Position numbers and translations under genes: made by a program. The notes under the pieces were generated by a model. The model saw only the letters and a program-made list of their open reading frames with translations, did no database searches and had not been told where the DNA came from. Positions 26,495-34,957 of a stretch of 64,000 bases of DNA are shown here, piece by piece (position 1 is the first letter of the stretch; every line of letters starts with the position of its first letter). Source of the DNA: CAKZNE01 sp002695025 (lineage in GTDB: Bacteria; Bacteroidota; Bacteroidia; Flavobacteriales; Schleiferiaceae); the NCBI GenBank assembly GCA_913043285.1, contig CAJWML010000005.1, positions 117,206-181,205 of the forward strand, in the 5' to 3' direction.

Positions 26495-28759
26495 ATGATT
26501 TTCGATTTAGAAATGATCAAGGAGGTATATGCCAAATTCCCGGAGCGTGTGGAAGCCGCGCGTAAGGTTACCGGCAAACCTCTTACCCTTGCTGAAAAGA
26601 TTTTATACGCCCATCTTTGGGATGGTAAAACCAACAAAGAATTTGAAAGAGGCAAGTCTTACGTTGACTTTGCCCCTGACCGTGTAGCTATGCAGGATGC
26701 TACCGCTCAAATGGCCCTGCTGCAGTTTATGCAGTCCGGCCGTAAACAGGCTGCCGTTCCTTCTACCGTGCACTGTGATCACCTTATACAAGCCGAGGTG
26801 GGTGCCAAGCAGGATCTTGCCAACGCCAAGAATAAAAGTTCTGAAGTATTTGATTTCCTGCAATCTGTTTCCAATAAATACGGAATCGGTTTCTGGGAAC
26901 CCGGAGCCGGTATTATTCACCAGGTAGTTCTGGAAAACTATGCATTCCCCGGAGGAATGATGATCGGAACGGATTCACACACTGTAAATGCCGGTGGTTT
27001 AGGTATGGTAGCCATTGGTGTGGGAGGTGCTGATGCCGTTGACGTAATGGCCGGAATGCCCTGGGAACTTAAATTCCCCAAACTTATCGGTGTTAAACTC
27101 ACCGGTAAACTGAGCGGCTGGACCGCTTCCAAGGACGTCATCCTTAAAGTGGCCGGTATCCTTACCGTAAAGGGAGGCACCGGTGCCATTGTGGAATATT
27201 TCGGACCAGGTGCTGAATCGCTGAGTTGTACCGGAAAAGGAACCATTTGTAATATGGGTGCCGAGATAGGCGCCACCACTTCTACCTTCGGTTATGACGC
27301 CAAGATGGCTGAATACCTGCGTGGAACCGGGCGTGCCGATGTTGCGGATATGGCCGATAAGATTGCGGAACACCTTACCGGTGATGCCCAGGTATACGCG
27401 GATCCCGAAAAATACTTCGACCAGGTTATCGAGATCAACCTCAGTGAACTGGAGCCTCACATCAACGGGCCTTTTACTCCTGACCGTGCTACACCCATTT
27501 CCGAATTTGCGGAAGAGGTGAAGAAGAACGGCTGGCCTTCCAAGCTGGAAGTTGGCCTGATCGGTTCCTGCACCAACTCCTCCTATGAAGACCTTACCAG
27601 GGCCGGTTCCATCGCCCAACAGGCTATTGATAAAAAGCTTAAGGTAAAATCAGAATTTACGGTAACACCAGGCTCTGAACAGGTACGCTTCACGGCAGAC
27701 CGTGATGGCTTGCTGGACAAATTCACCGCCATGGGTGGTGTAGTGCTGGCTAACGCCTGTGGACCCTGTATCGGTCAATGGGCTCGTCATACGGACGATC
27801 CCAATCGCAAGAATTCCATCATCACTTCCTTTAACCGTAATTTTGCCAAGCGTAACGATGGTAACCCCAATACGCACTCTTTTGTGGCTAGCCCTGAGTT
27901 GGTAACGGCTATGGCTATTTCCGGTGATATGACCTTTAATCCGCTGAAGGATAAACTGGTGAATGAAAATGGTGAAGAGGTGATGCTGGAAGAGCCCATG
28001 GGTATTGAAATGCCTCCGGCCGGCTATGCCGTTGAAGAAAACGGGTACCATGAACCGGCAACAGACGGCAGTAATGTGGAAGTGATTGTTGCAGAAGGCT
28101 CTGAGCGTCTGCAGTTGCTTACTCCTTTTAAACCCTGGGACGGTAAAAACCTGGAAGGAATGAAGCTCATCATTAAAGCGAAGGGAAAATGTACTACCGA
28201 CCATATTTCGATGGCGGGTCCCTGGCTGCGCTTCCGTGGACATTTGGATAACATTTCCAACAATACCCTTACCGGGGCGGTGAATGCTTTTAACGACAAA
28301 ACCGATAGCGTTAAGAACCAAATGACCGGTGAATACGGTGCGGTTCCTGCTGTTCAGCGTGAATATAAGGCCAAAGGCATCAAAACCATAGTAGTGGGCG
28401 ACCATAACTACGGAGAAGGATCCAGCCGCGAACATGCTGCCATGCAGCCTCGCCACCTGGGAATGGCTATTGTCCTGGTAAAATCTTTTGCCCGTATCCA
28501 TGAAACCAACCTGAAAAAACAAGGTATGCTGGCGCTTACCTTTGCCAACGAGAGCGATTACGATCTCATACAGGAAGATGATACTTTTGACACTGTGGAC
28601 CTGGACCAGTTTGCTGAAGACAAGCCCATCCATATCAAAGTAACACATGCGGATGGCAGTTCGGACACCATTAAGTGTAACCACACCTACAATGAAGGCC
28701 AGATTGCCTGGTTCCGTGCCGGTAGCGCTTTGAATAAGATCAAGGAAGAGAATAAATAA
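26495..28759 (+). CDS. acn: aconitate hydratase
   Basis: TCA-cycle enzyme of 754 residues that interconverts citrate and isocitrate using a [4Fe-4S] cluster. The length and N-terminus match the mitochondrial-type aconitases rather than the longer AcnA. Cluster Cys lie in GLIGSCTNSSYEDLTRAG and ANACGPCIGQW. HCDHLIQAEVG and the HTVNAGGLGMVAIGVGGADA region form the substrate site. The C-terminal swivel domain has GDHNYGEGSSREHAAMQPRH. It is a single gene with a 45-base leader carrying a direct repeat, and is followed by a strong terminator. Confidence 0.97.
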   Translation: MIFDLEMIKEVYAKFPERVEAARKVTGKPLTLAEKILYAHLWDGKTNKEFERGKSYVDFAPDRVAMQDATAQMALLQFMQSGRKQAAVPSTVHCDHLIQAEVGAKQDLANAKNKSSEVFDFLQSVSNKYGIGFWEPGAGIIHQVVLENYAFPGGMMIGTDSHTVNAGGLGMVAIGVGGADAVDVMAGMPWELKFPKLIGVKLTGKLSGWTASKDVILKVAGILTVKGGTGAIVEYFGPGAESLSCTGKGTICNMGAEIGATTSTFGYDAKMAEYLRGTGRADVADMADKIAEHLTGDAQVYADPEKYFDQVIEINLSELEPHINGPFTPDRATPISEFAEEVKKNGWPSKLEVGLIGSCTNSSYEDLTRAGSIAQQAIDKKLKVKSEFTVTPGSEQVRFTADRDGLLDKFTAMGGVVLANACGPCIGQWARHTDDPNRKNSIITSFNRNFAKRNDGNPNTHSFVASPELVTAMAISGDMTFNPLKDKLVNENGEEVMLEEPMGIEMPPAGYAVEENGYHEPATDGSNVEVIVAEGSERLQLLTPFKPWDGKNLEGMKLIIKAKGKCTTDHISMAGPWLRFRGHLDNISNNTLTGAVNAFNDKTDSVKNQMTGEYGAVPAVQREYKAKGIKTIVVGDHNYGEGSSREHAAMQPRHLGMAIVLVKSFARIHETNLKKQGMLALTFANESDYDLIQEDDTFDTVDLDQFAEDKPIHIKVTHADGSSDTIKCNHTYNEGQIAWFRAGSALNKIKEENK

Positions 28760-28785
28760 TTGATCTCTTTCTCCATTATTATCTG

Positions 28786-28811
28786 ATCCCCGCTTTATGC
28801 GGGGATTTTTT
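28786..28811 (+). terminator. intrinsic terminator after aconitase
   Basis: Perfect 8-bp stem ATCCCCGC (28786-28793), loop TTTAT, GCGGGGAT (28799-28806), then a T-run. Confidence 0.92.
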
Positions 28812-28844
28812 ATGCTCCTGCTTTTGTACTTTTAAACCACATCT

Positions 28845-29417
28845 GTGGAACATCTTCTTTCGGAAATACGCAACTGTACGGTTTGTGCTCCATTTTTGGA
28901 ACACGGGCCGAGGCCGGTTTTAAACGCCAGCAGGAAAAGTAAGATCCTGGTGATCGGGCAGGCACCCGGAACCAGGGTACATAAAACCGGTATCCCGTGG
29001 AACGACCCCAGTGGGAAAACCTTACGGCAATGGATGAATATCTCCGATGCGGATTTTTACGATCCTCAACAGGTAGGGATTGTACCGATGGGCTTCTGTT
29101 ACCCAGGTAAAGGACGCTCCGGTGATTTGCCCCCCAGGAAGGAATGTGCTCCGCTCTGGCACAAAAAGCTATTGGATCAAATGCCGGATCTAAAGCTAAC
29201 TTTGTTGATTGGGCAATACGCCCAGGCGTATTACCTGGCCGGTGAGAATCAAAAAACACTGACCGATACCGTTCGATCCCATAAAAAGTACGCCCCACAC
29301 TATTTCCCCTTACCTCACCCCTCTCCCAGGAACAGGATCTGGCTTAAACGCAACCCCTGGTTTGAAGCGGAGGTTATACCTTTACTGCAACAAAAGATTG
29401 CGGAAGCATTGATCTAA
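28845..29417 (+). CDS. uracil-DNA glycosylase family protein with Fe-S ligands
   Basis: Protein of 190 residues of the uracil-DNA glycosylase superfamily, starting at a GTG (no ATG is available before the conserved region; a stop lies 12 bases upstream). Four Cys are placed as in iron-sulfur glycosylases: Cys11 and Cys14 (CTVC), Cys85 (MGFCYPG) and Cys101 (RKECAP, 15 residues apart). Motif 1 is VIGQAPG (38-42) and motif 2 is LPHPSPRN (158-163). It probably removes damaged or deaminated bases from DNA. The exact family is uncertain. The next gene follows after 10 bases. Confidence 0.83.
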   Translation: MEHLLSEIRNCTVCAPFLEHGPRPVLNASRKSKILVIGQAPGTRVHKTGIPWNDPSGKTLRQWMNISDADFYDPQQVGIVPMGFCYPGKGRSGDLPPRKECAPLWHKKLLDQMPDLKLTLLIGQYAQAYYLAGENQKTLTDTVRSHKKYAPHYFPLPHPSPRNRIWLKRNPWFEAEVIPLLQQKIAEALI

Positions 29418-29427
29418 ATACACTCGT

Positions 29428-29799
29428 ATGAAAAAAGATATCCCTGAGATCCGTGACACCTTGCAACGCTTACTTAAACAACAGGTTCCTCCGCTAAAGA
29501 TCCGTACGGATAGTGAGGAGAACTTTGAAGTGGCCGGCACCAAGGAAACCATGCAGGGAAAACAAAAGGTAGATGGCTTTTACTTTGCCAGCGTGGTACC
29601 CAAGCCTAAGGATGTGCGCTTTTATTTCTTTCCCATTTACACGCACCCGGATCAATTTCAACTTTCAGATGATCTTAAAAAACTACTCAAGGGGAAGAGC
29701 TGTTTTCACGTTAAACATCTCACACCGGAACTGGAAAAAGAACTGCGCCTCCATATTGAAAAAGGAGTAGATCTTTATCAAGGTGATCATCTTATCTAA
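29428..29799 (+). CDS. small DUF1801-like protein
   Basis: Cytoplasmic protein of 123 residues. The C-terminal half (LKKLLKGKSCFHVKHL and LEKELRLHIEKGVDLY) resembles the DUF1801/YdhG-like fold; the assignment is from pattern memory and moderate. An N-terminal region (LQRLLKQQVPPLKI) contains no other motif. Function is unknown. It probably shares a transcript with the glycosylase-like gene 10 bases upstream and ends at a bidirectional terminator. Confidence 0.7.
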   Translation: MKKDIPEIRDTLQRLLKQQVPPLKIRTDSEENFEVAGTKETMQGKQKVDGFYFASVVPKPKDVRFYFFPIYTHPDQFQLSDDLKKLLKGKSCFHVKHLTPELEKELRLHIEKGVDLYQGDHLI

Positions 29800-29805
29800 A
29801 CTAAA

Positions 29806-29831
29806 AAAGGGCGCATAAGCGCCCTTTCCTT
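29806..29831. terminator. bidirectional intrinsic terminator
   Basis: Perfect 9-bp stem AAAGGGCGC (29806-29814), loop ATAA, GCGCCCTTT (29819-29827), with A-run before and T-rich tract after, between convergent genes. Confidence 0.85.
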
Positions 29832-29847
29832 AAAATATAAATAGCCA

Positions 29848-31326
29848 CTATTCTATAATGAACTTGATGGTCTTCAGTACTTTTCCGTCCTGCAAAACCT
29901 CCGCTATATATAAGCCGGAAGCCTGGTTGGACATATTCACATCCACCTTACCCTCCGTTTGATACAACCGGCTGGCAGACACTTCTTCTCCCGAAGAATT
30001 GATTACCACTAAACGGGTATCCATCGTTAGATCCATTAACTGGAAGTTAAAGGTAAACCGGCCATTATTAGGATTGGGATAAATGCTGAAAACTCCGGCA
30101 GATAAATTCCTGCTTTCCCCGGAAACGCCTAATTTACCTTCTATGGCTGAAAGACGGTCTTCCAGGGCACCTATAGCGGATTGCTGTTGTTCTATTATGC
30201 TTTGCTGTTCCTTAATACCTTGAATAAGTACCGGAACCAGACCATTGTAGTTAACGGCTTTATAGCCTTGATCAGAAGTAATTACCAATTCCGGAAATAC
30301 TTCTTCCACTTCCTGCGCAATGAGACCAAGACTGGTACCCTTGCTGAAATTCATTTCCGGGTAATCTGCTGCTCTATAACTGTAGGATACTCCTCTGAGC
30401 TTCTGTATACCTCTTAAGGCATCTGATAATTCAGTTATATTCTTTTTATAGCTACGATCAGAGGTTACATACCAGTTGCCAGTACACTGGCCATCTCCAT
30501 TTACATACAATACCAGCGGATTACTCATATACGTATTGCTAATTCCGTTGATACCTACTGTAGACCCGTCATCCTGGATTTGAGAACAACCCAATTCATC
30601 AGTTCCGGTTACCTTCGGAATGAAATTTTCATCCGTACAGTTCAGAGTAACACTTGAGGGGAAACTGCTTTTTTTAACATCCCCATTGTTATCAATAACC
30701 AACATGGATGTGCCGCTGCCTGATGGCAAATTCTGAAAACGTACTGATCCATTAACATGAAATTTAGCGGCCGGTGAGGAAGTGTTGAGGCCAAGATTTC
30801 CATCCACATCCATCAGCATTAGCTCTGTGGTATAGTTTCTCCAGAGAAAAAGGTCTTGGTTTTGCACAGCCTCCTTGTTGCTGCTATTAGCCATCCCTCC
30901 ACCAGTACTTCTCCGTACGTCAAACATCATCATAGCATTTAATAGTTCCGCCTCATCCAACTCGTTTTCGATGGTTCCCATAATTGTAATAGCAGCTCCA
31001 CCTTCCTCTACGTTGGATGCACGATGTCCTACCAAAACTGGCATAAACATTTCATCGTAAGAAGCACCATTATCCACAGACATAAAGTCTTCCGCATCCG
31101 TCACATTAATTTGCAAGGCTCTTTCAAAATCAGTTTGATTCCCGTTGGCATCAACACTGGTCACATCGATATCAAGCATTCCTGACGTAGTAGCCGAACT
31201 AGGTAAGACTATTTCGGTATTATTTCCCGAATCTTCCCAAAGGTCCTGGGTAGGGTCATTTTGGGCATAAGCCACAGTGCACGCGAAACTAACTGCCACA
31301 CAGGCAGCAAAATTTAACTTTTTCAT
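29848..31326 (-). CDS. secreted protein with S74 tail-fibre chaperone domain and T9SS sorting domain
   Basis: Protein of 492 residues. Signal peptide 1-21 (ending VAYAQ) and a long beta-rich region up to about 280, including DVDGNLGLNTSSPAAKFHVN, the repeat style of fibre shafts. An intramolecular chaperone (peptidase S74) domain follows (about 285-375): VTSDRSYKKNI with the Ser-Asp and Lys expected for self-cleavage, and SLGLIAQEVEEVFPELV. Then a coiled coil (EQQSIIEQQQSAIGALEDRL) and a type A T9SS sorting domain (from about 412, FSIYPNPNNGRFTFNF). It is probably a trimeric surface fibre exported by the type IX system. If the domain cuts itself as in phage fibres, the sorting tail would be lost from the shaft. 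Confidence 0.88.
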   Translation of the reverse strand: MKKLNFAACVAVSFACTVAYAQNDPTQDLWEDSGNNTEIVLPSSATTSGMLDIDVTSVDANGNQTDFERALQINVTDAEDFMSVDNGASYDEMFMPVLVGHRASNVEEGGAAITIMGTIENELDEAELLNAMMMFDVRRSTGGGMANSSNKEAVQNQDLFLWRNYTTELMLMDVDGNLGLNTSSPAAKFHVNGSVRFQNLPSGSGTSMLVIDNNGDVKKSSFPSSVTLNCTDENFIPKVTGTDELGCSQIQDDGSTVGINGISNTYMSNPLVLYVNGDGQCTGNWYVTSDRSYKKNITELSDALRGIQKLRGVSYSYRAADYPEMNFSKGTSLGLIAQEVEEVFPELVITSDQGYKAVNYNGLVPVLIQGIKEQQSIIEQQQSAIGALEDRLSAIEGKLGVSGESRNLSAGVFSIYPNPNNGRFTFNFQLMDLTMDTRLVVINSSGEEVSASRLYQTEGKVDVNMSNQASGLYIAEVLQDGKVLKTIKFIIE

Positions 31327-31461
31327 AGGTAGAGTTTTTAATTGTTCGTTTTAAAGGTACGGATTTCTGGAGCCTATAAGGAATAATCCAAAACCTGAAG
31401 GTGGAATACACTTTTCCTCTTTATCCTTTCCCCTATCATCGCATTTACCCACTAATCCTAT

Positions 31462-31469
31462 TATCTTTG
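31462..31469 (+). promoter_or_regulatory. -7 box of purL
   Basis: TATCTTTG, matching TAnnTTTG, 23 bases before the purL ATG. No clear -33 TTTG. Confidence 0.45.
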
Positions 31470-31492
31470 CACTTTCTTAAAAAAGAGCACTT

Positions 31493-33730
31493 ATGAGCGA
31501 ATCCACTTTGGCACCGGCAGGTGTGGAAACAGCTAAGGAACTGGGACTTTTACCCGAGGAATACGACAAAATTAAAGAAATACTGGGCCGCGAGCCTAAC
31601 TTCAACGAACTGAGCATTTACTCGGTTATGTGGAGCGAGCACTGCTCCTATAAAAATTCCATCGTATGGCTTAAAACCCTTCCCAAGGATGGACCCCACA
31701 TGCTGGTTAAAGCGGGTGAGGAAAATGCCGGCCTGGTGGACATCGGCGATGGAATCGCCTGTGCTTTCAAGATTGAATCCCACAACCACCCCTCAGCGCT
31801 GGAACCTTATCAGGGAGCAGCAACCGGGGTTGGTGGTATTAACCGTGATATCTTTACCATGGGGGCACGCCCCGTGGCACAACTCAACTCCCTGCGCTTT
31901 GGGGAATTGAAAAGTGAAAGGACCAAATGGCTGCTGAAAGGTGTAGTAAAAGGAATTGGTAATTACGGGAACTCCTTTGGTGTACCTACCGTGGGCGGTG
32001 AAGTATACTTCGACAAGTGTTACGAGCAAAACCCGCTGGTAAACGCTTTTTCTGCCGGTATCCTGAATACCAAAACCGACAAAATGATCAGCGCCAAGGC
32101 CAAAGGCCCGGGTAACCCTGTATTCATCATTGGTTCCTATACCGGTAAAGATGGTATTGCCGGAGCCGCCTTTGCTTCTAAGGATCTTACCGAAGCCTCC
32201 TCTGAGGATATTCCATCCGTACAGGTGGGTGATCCCTTCCAGGAAAAACTCTTGCTGGAAGCTACTATGGAACTGGCTAAAACCGGAGCGGTGGTAGGTA
32301 TGCAGGATATGGGCGCTGCTGGTATTACCTGCTCCACCTCAGAAATGAGTGCCGGAGGCGGTGTAGGTATGCGTATAGACCTTGACAAGGTACCTCAACG
32401 CCAGGATGATATGCAACCCTGGGAAATTCTTCTCTCTGAAAGCCAGGAGCGTATGTTGGCGGTAATTGAGAAAGGACGCGAACATGAGGTGATCGCCATT
32501 TTTGATAAGTGGGACCTTCCCTGTGAGCAGATAGGAGAGGTAATTAACGAAGACAAACTTCAATATTACTGGCATGGCGAGCTGGTAGCCGAAACTCCGG
32601 CATCACCACTGGTGCTGGGCGGAGGTGCCCCGGTATACTACCGTGAACACCGCGAGCCCGCTTACTTCAAGGAATATCAGCAATTTGACATCAATGAGAT
32701 TGAAGTACCTGAAGACCTTCAAGCGGTGGCCAAAAAACTGATCAGCCATCCTAATATTGCTTCCAAACGCTTTGTATATGATCAGTATGACAGTATGGTA
32801 GGTACCGTGAATATGAGTACCAATGGCCCTACTGATGCTGCTATTGTAAACCTCAAGGATACAGATCGCGCCATTGCCATGACCGTAGACTGTAATTCAC
32901 GCTATGTAAATGCAGACCCTGAAACGGGCACCATGATAGCCGTGGCCGAGGCTGCCCGTAATATCGTAGTATCTGGTGGCATTCCCAGTGCGGTAACCAA
33001 CTGCCTGAACTTTGGTAACCCCTACAATCCTGAAGTCTACTGGCAATTTGTTCACGCCATCAAAGGAATGGGCCGAGCATGTGAACGCTTCCAAACCCCG
33101 GTTACCGGAGGAAACGTTAGCTTTTACAACCAAACTGTACTTAAGGAAAAGACTGAACCGGTTTTCCCTACTCCAACCATCGGTATGATTGGTATTGTAG
33201 AAAACAAGGAACACATAACTACAATCCCCTTTAAACAAAAGGGTGACCTCATTTATATGTTGGGTGAAAACCGCAACGATATTTCCTCTTCCCAATACCT
33301 GGTGAATATTCATGGTATTGAAAAATCCACGGTTCCTTTCTTCAGCCTGGAGGAAGAGTACTCCTTGCAGGAGCAGATGAAGATGATTATCCGCAAGGGA
33401 ATGGTGGCCTCGGCCCACGATATTTCCGAAGGAGGAATCTTTGTAGCCTTAATGGAAAAAGCCATGAGCAGTGGGCTCGGTTTTGACATCACCACAGATT
33501 CCGCTATCCGCAGGGATGCTTACCTCTTTGGAGAATCACAAAGCCGGATCATTGTCTCCGTGGACCAAAGCAAGGAAGACGATTTTATTGACCTTATGAT
33601 GCTCAACGGTGTAGAGTTTGACCTTATGGGCCACGTAACCAAGGGGTCTATCCGGATTGATGATGTAGACTGGGGGCATGTAGAGGAATATAAAGAGTTG
33701 TACGATACAGCCATAGAAAAGGCCTTGTAA
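31493..33730 (+). CDS. purL: phosphoribosylformylglycinamidine synthase subunit PurL
   Basis: Purine biosynthesis enzyme of 745 residues that converts FGAR to FGAM with ATP and ammonia. The length is that of the small PurL, which needs separate PurS and PurQ; neither is in the window. Visible motifs: SVMWSEHCSYKNS (catalytic His), FKIESHNHPSALEPYQGAATG (the nucleotide-binding segment, quoted here in parts FKIESHNHPSALEP and YQGAATGVGG), MGAAGITCSTSEM and, in the second half, VSGGIPSAVTNCLNFGNPYN and SAHDISEGGI. It has its own -7 box; plsY and clpS follow on the same strand. Confidence 0.96.
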   Translation: MSESTLAPAGVETAKELGLLPEEYDKIKEILGREPNFNELSIYSVMWSEHCSYKNSIVWLKTLPKDGPHMLVKAGEENAGLVDIGDGIACAFKIESHNHPSALEPYQGAATGVGGINRDIFTMGARPVAQLNSLRFGELKSERTKWLLKGVVKGIGNYGNSFGVPTVGGEVYFDKCYEQNPLVNAFSAGILNTKTDKMISAKAKGPGNPVFIIGSYTGKDGIAGAAFASKDLTEASSEDIPSVQVGDPFQEKLLLEATMELAKTGAVVGMQDMGAAGITCSTSEMSAGGGVGMRIDLDKVPQRQDDMQPWEILLSESQERMLAVIEKGREHEVIAIFDKWDLPCEQIGEVINEDKLQYYWHGELVAETPASPLVLGGGAPVYYREHREPAYFKEYQQFDINEIEVPEDLQAVAKKLISHPNIASKRFVYDQYDSMVGTVNMSTNGPTDAAIVNLKDTDRAIAMTVDCNSRYVNADPETGTMIAVAEAARNIVVSGGIPSAVTNCLNFGNPYNPEVYWQFVHAIKGMGRACERFQTPVTGGNVSFYNQTVLKEKTEPVFPTPTIGMIGIVENKEHITTIPFKQKGDLIYMLGENRNDISSSQYLVNIHGIEKSTVPFFSLEEEYSLQEQMKMIIRKGMVASAHDISEGGIFVALMEKAMSSGLGFDITTDSAIRRDAYLFGESQSRIIVSVDQSKEDDFIDLMMLNGVEFDLMGHVTKGSIRIDDVDWGHVEEYKELYDTAIEKAL

Positions 33731-33779
33731 GCTAAACCTTACTGAAGCTCTCCATAAACATCATGTGTTATCAAATTGT

Positions 33780-33787
33780 TAAATTTG
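33780..33787 (+). promoter_or_regulatory. -7 box of plsY, four bases from the start codon
   Basis: TAAATTTG, an exact TAnnTTTG match ending four bases before the plsY ATG. As with the HsdR-N gene at 20367, transcription would begin at about the start codon, suggesting a leaderless mRNA. Confidence 0.5.
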
Positions 33788-33791
33788 CCGC

Positions 33792-34403
33792 ATGAAATTG
33801 GTACTGGTTCTCTTTGCATACTTATTGGGTTCATTACCCTGGTCTGTCTGGATAGGCCGTATATTCTACGGAGTGGATATCCGGGATTATGGTAGCGGTA
33901 ACGCTGGCGCTACCAACACAATGCGTGTGTTAGGCACCAAACCCGGCCTGGCCGTTTTGATCCTGGATGCACTTAAAGGTTTTGCCGCTGTAAAACTGGC
34001 TTTTCTCTTTCCTGCCTACGCTGGTGATATAGAGCTCATGGTAGTTTTAGGAGTATGTGCCGTAATCGGTCATATCTTTCCGGTTTTTGGGAACTTCAAA
34101 GGAGGAAAAGGAATAGCAACCTTATTGGGAATGATCATCGCCATCCATAGCGGAGCCGCCCTTATGGCCATAGCTACTTTCATAATTTTCTTCCTGTCAT
34201 TCAGGATTGTTTCACTAAGTTCTATCCTGGCCGCTTTATCTTTCCCAGTATGGTTAATATTCCGCTATCATGAGCACTCCAAAATATTAGTACTGTTTGC
34301 CTTCGCAATGGTATTTTTGGTTTTGATTACCCATCAGAAAAATATTGAGAGACTGTTAAATGGAAAGGAACGTAAAATAAGCTTGCGTAAAAATGACGAT
34401 TAG
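33792..34403 (+). CDS. plsY: glycerol-3-phosphate acyltransferase PlsY
   Basis: Inner-membrane enzyme of 203 residues that adds an acyl group from acyl phosphate to glycerol-3-phosphate, the first step of phospholipid synthesis. The three family motifs are present: GSGNAGATNTMRVLG (motif 1), FGNFKGGKGIATLLG (motif 2), and the C-terminal HQKNIERLLNGKERKI (motif 3). Five membrane segments fit the family. clpS overlaps its end by 11 bases, so the two are coupled. Confidence 0.95.
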   Translation: MKLVLVLFAYLLGSLPWSVWIGRIFYGVDIRDYGSGNAGATNTMRVLGTKPGLAVLILDALKGFAAVKLAFLFPAYAGDIELMVVLGVCAVIGHIFPVFGNFKGGKGIATLLGMIIAIHSGAALMAIATFIIFFLSFRIVSLSSILAALSFPVWLIFRYHEHSKILVLFAFAMVFLVLITHQKNIERLLNGKERKISLRKNDD

Positions 34404-34677
34404 AAACTCCGATACCGAAACCCTGGAAAGATCGAAAACCGATCTGCAAACCACACGCTTATATGAAATTGTCCTTTTTAATGACGATGTAAATACCTTT
34501 GATTGGGTCATTACCAGCCTGGTGGAAGTGTGTGATCACACACTTGAACAAGCCGAGCAATGCAGCATACTGGTGCATTACAAAGGAAAGTGTACGGTTA
34601 AGTCCGGGGAATACAGCCAATTGAAGCCAAAATGCACAGAATTACTGAACCGTGGATTAAGTGCTGAAATTTGTTGA
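34393..34677 (+). CDS. clpS: ATP-dependent Clp protease adaptor ClpS
   Basis: Adaptor of 94 residues that binds proteins with N-degron residues and passes them to a ClpA-type unfoldase. The family core is clear: YEIVLFNDDVNTFDWVI (the NDD/VNTF substrate pocket), VCDHTLEQAEQCSILVHYKG and the C-terminal GLSAEIC. The N-terminal extension is 20 residues. Its start lies inside plsY, 11 bases before that gene's end; the tRNA-Arg gene follows with its own -7 box. Confidence 0.95.
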   Translation: MTIRNSDTETLERSKTDLQTTRLYEIVLFNDDVNTFDWVITSLVEVCDHTLEQAEQCSILVHYKGKCTVKSGEYSQLKPKCTELLNRGLSAEIC

Positions 34678-34697
34678 CAGTTTCCCATAAATAGTTT

Positions 34698-34705
34698 TAT
34701 ATTTG
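34698..34705 (+). promoter_or_regulatory. -7 box of tRNA-Arg
   Basis: TATATTTG, an exact TAnnTTTG match 15 bases before the mature tRNA 5' end. A TTTG at 34670-34673 lies 24 bases upstream, slightly beyond the usual spacing. Confidence 0.6.
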
Positions 34706-34720
34706 CAGCCCTCAAACAAT

Positions 34721-34794
34721 GGCCTTGTAGCTTAACTGGATAGAGCACCGCACTACGGATGCGGAGGTTCGGGGTTCGACTCCCTGCAAGGTCA
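34721..34794 (+). tRNA. tRNA-Arg (anticodon ACG)
   Basis: Cloverleaf: acceptor GGCCTTG / CAAGGTC with one G-T pair, anticodon stem CCGCA / TGCGG around loop CTACGGA, T-arm with GTTCGA. Discriminator base A; no CCA is encoded. Confidence 0.97.
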
Positions 34795-34797
34795 CAC

Positions 34798-34825
34798 AAA
34801 AGCCCTCCAATGGAGGGCTTTTTTT
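34798..34825 (+). terminator. intrinsic terminator after tRNA-Arg
   Basis: AAAAGCCCTCC (34798-34808), loop AAT, GGAGGGCTTTT (34812-34822) followed by more T, four bases after the tRNA. Confidence 0.93.
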
Positions 34826-34898
34826 ATATCCTTCATTTTATACAATCCATTGCATACACTGTAAAATAGATAGCTTGAGGATTTTGAGGATGGCTACA

Positions 34899-34930
34899 TT
34901 TGCAAATTAATAGTATTACTATTATATTTG
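34899..34930 (+). promoter_or_regulatory. promoter with embedded palindromic operator before the TetR-type regulator
   Basis: -33 TTTG (34899-34902), 20-base spacer, -7 box TATATTTG (34923-34930): a full match to the Bacteroidota promoter. A perfect 17-base palindrome TAATAGTA-T-TACTATTA (34908-34924) fills the spacer and reaches into the -7 box. A bound repressor would block the promoter. The placement just before a TetR-type gene suggests autoregulation. Confidence 0.75.
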
Positions 34931-34957
34931 CGTGTAAATTTAAAAATCAAAGTAGCT

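Noticed and set aside
27650..28684. 344-codon open frame on the minus strand within aconitase
   Set aside because: It is antisense to a fully conserved acn gene and has no family features, so it is a shadow frame.
34928..34957. TTG start for the TetR-type gene
   Set aside because: The codon is the last three bases of the -7 box and would not be in the transcript.
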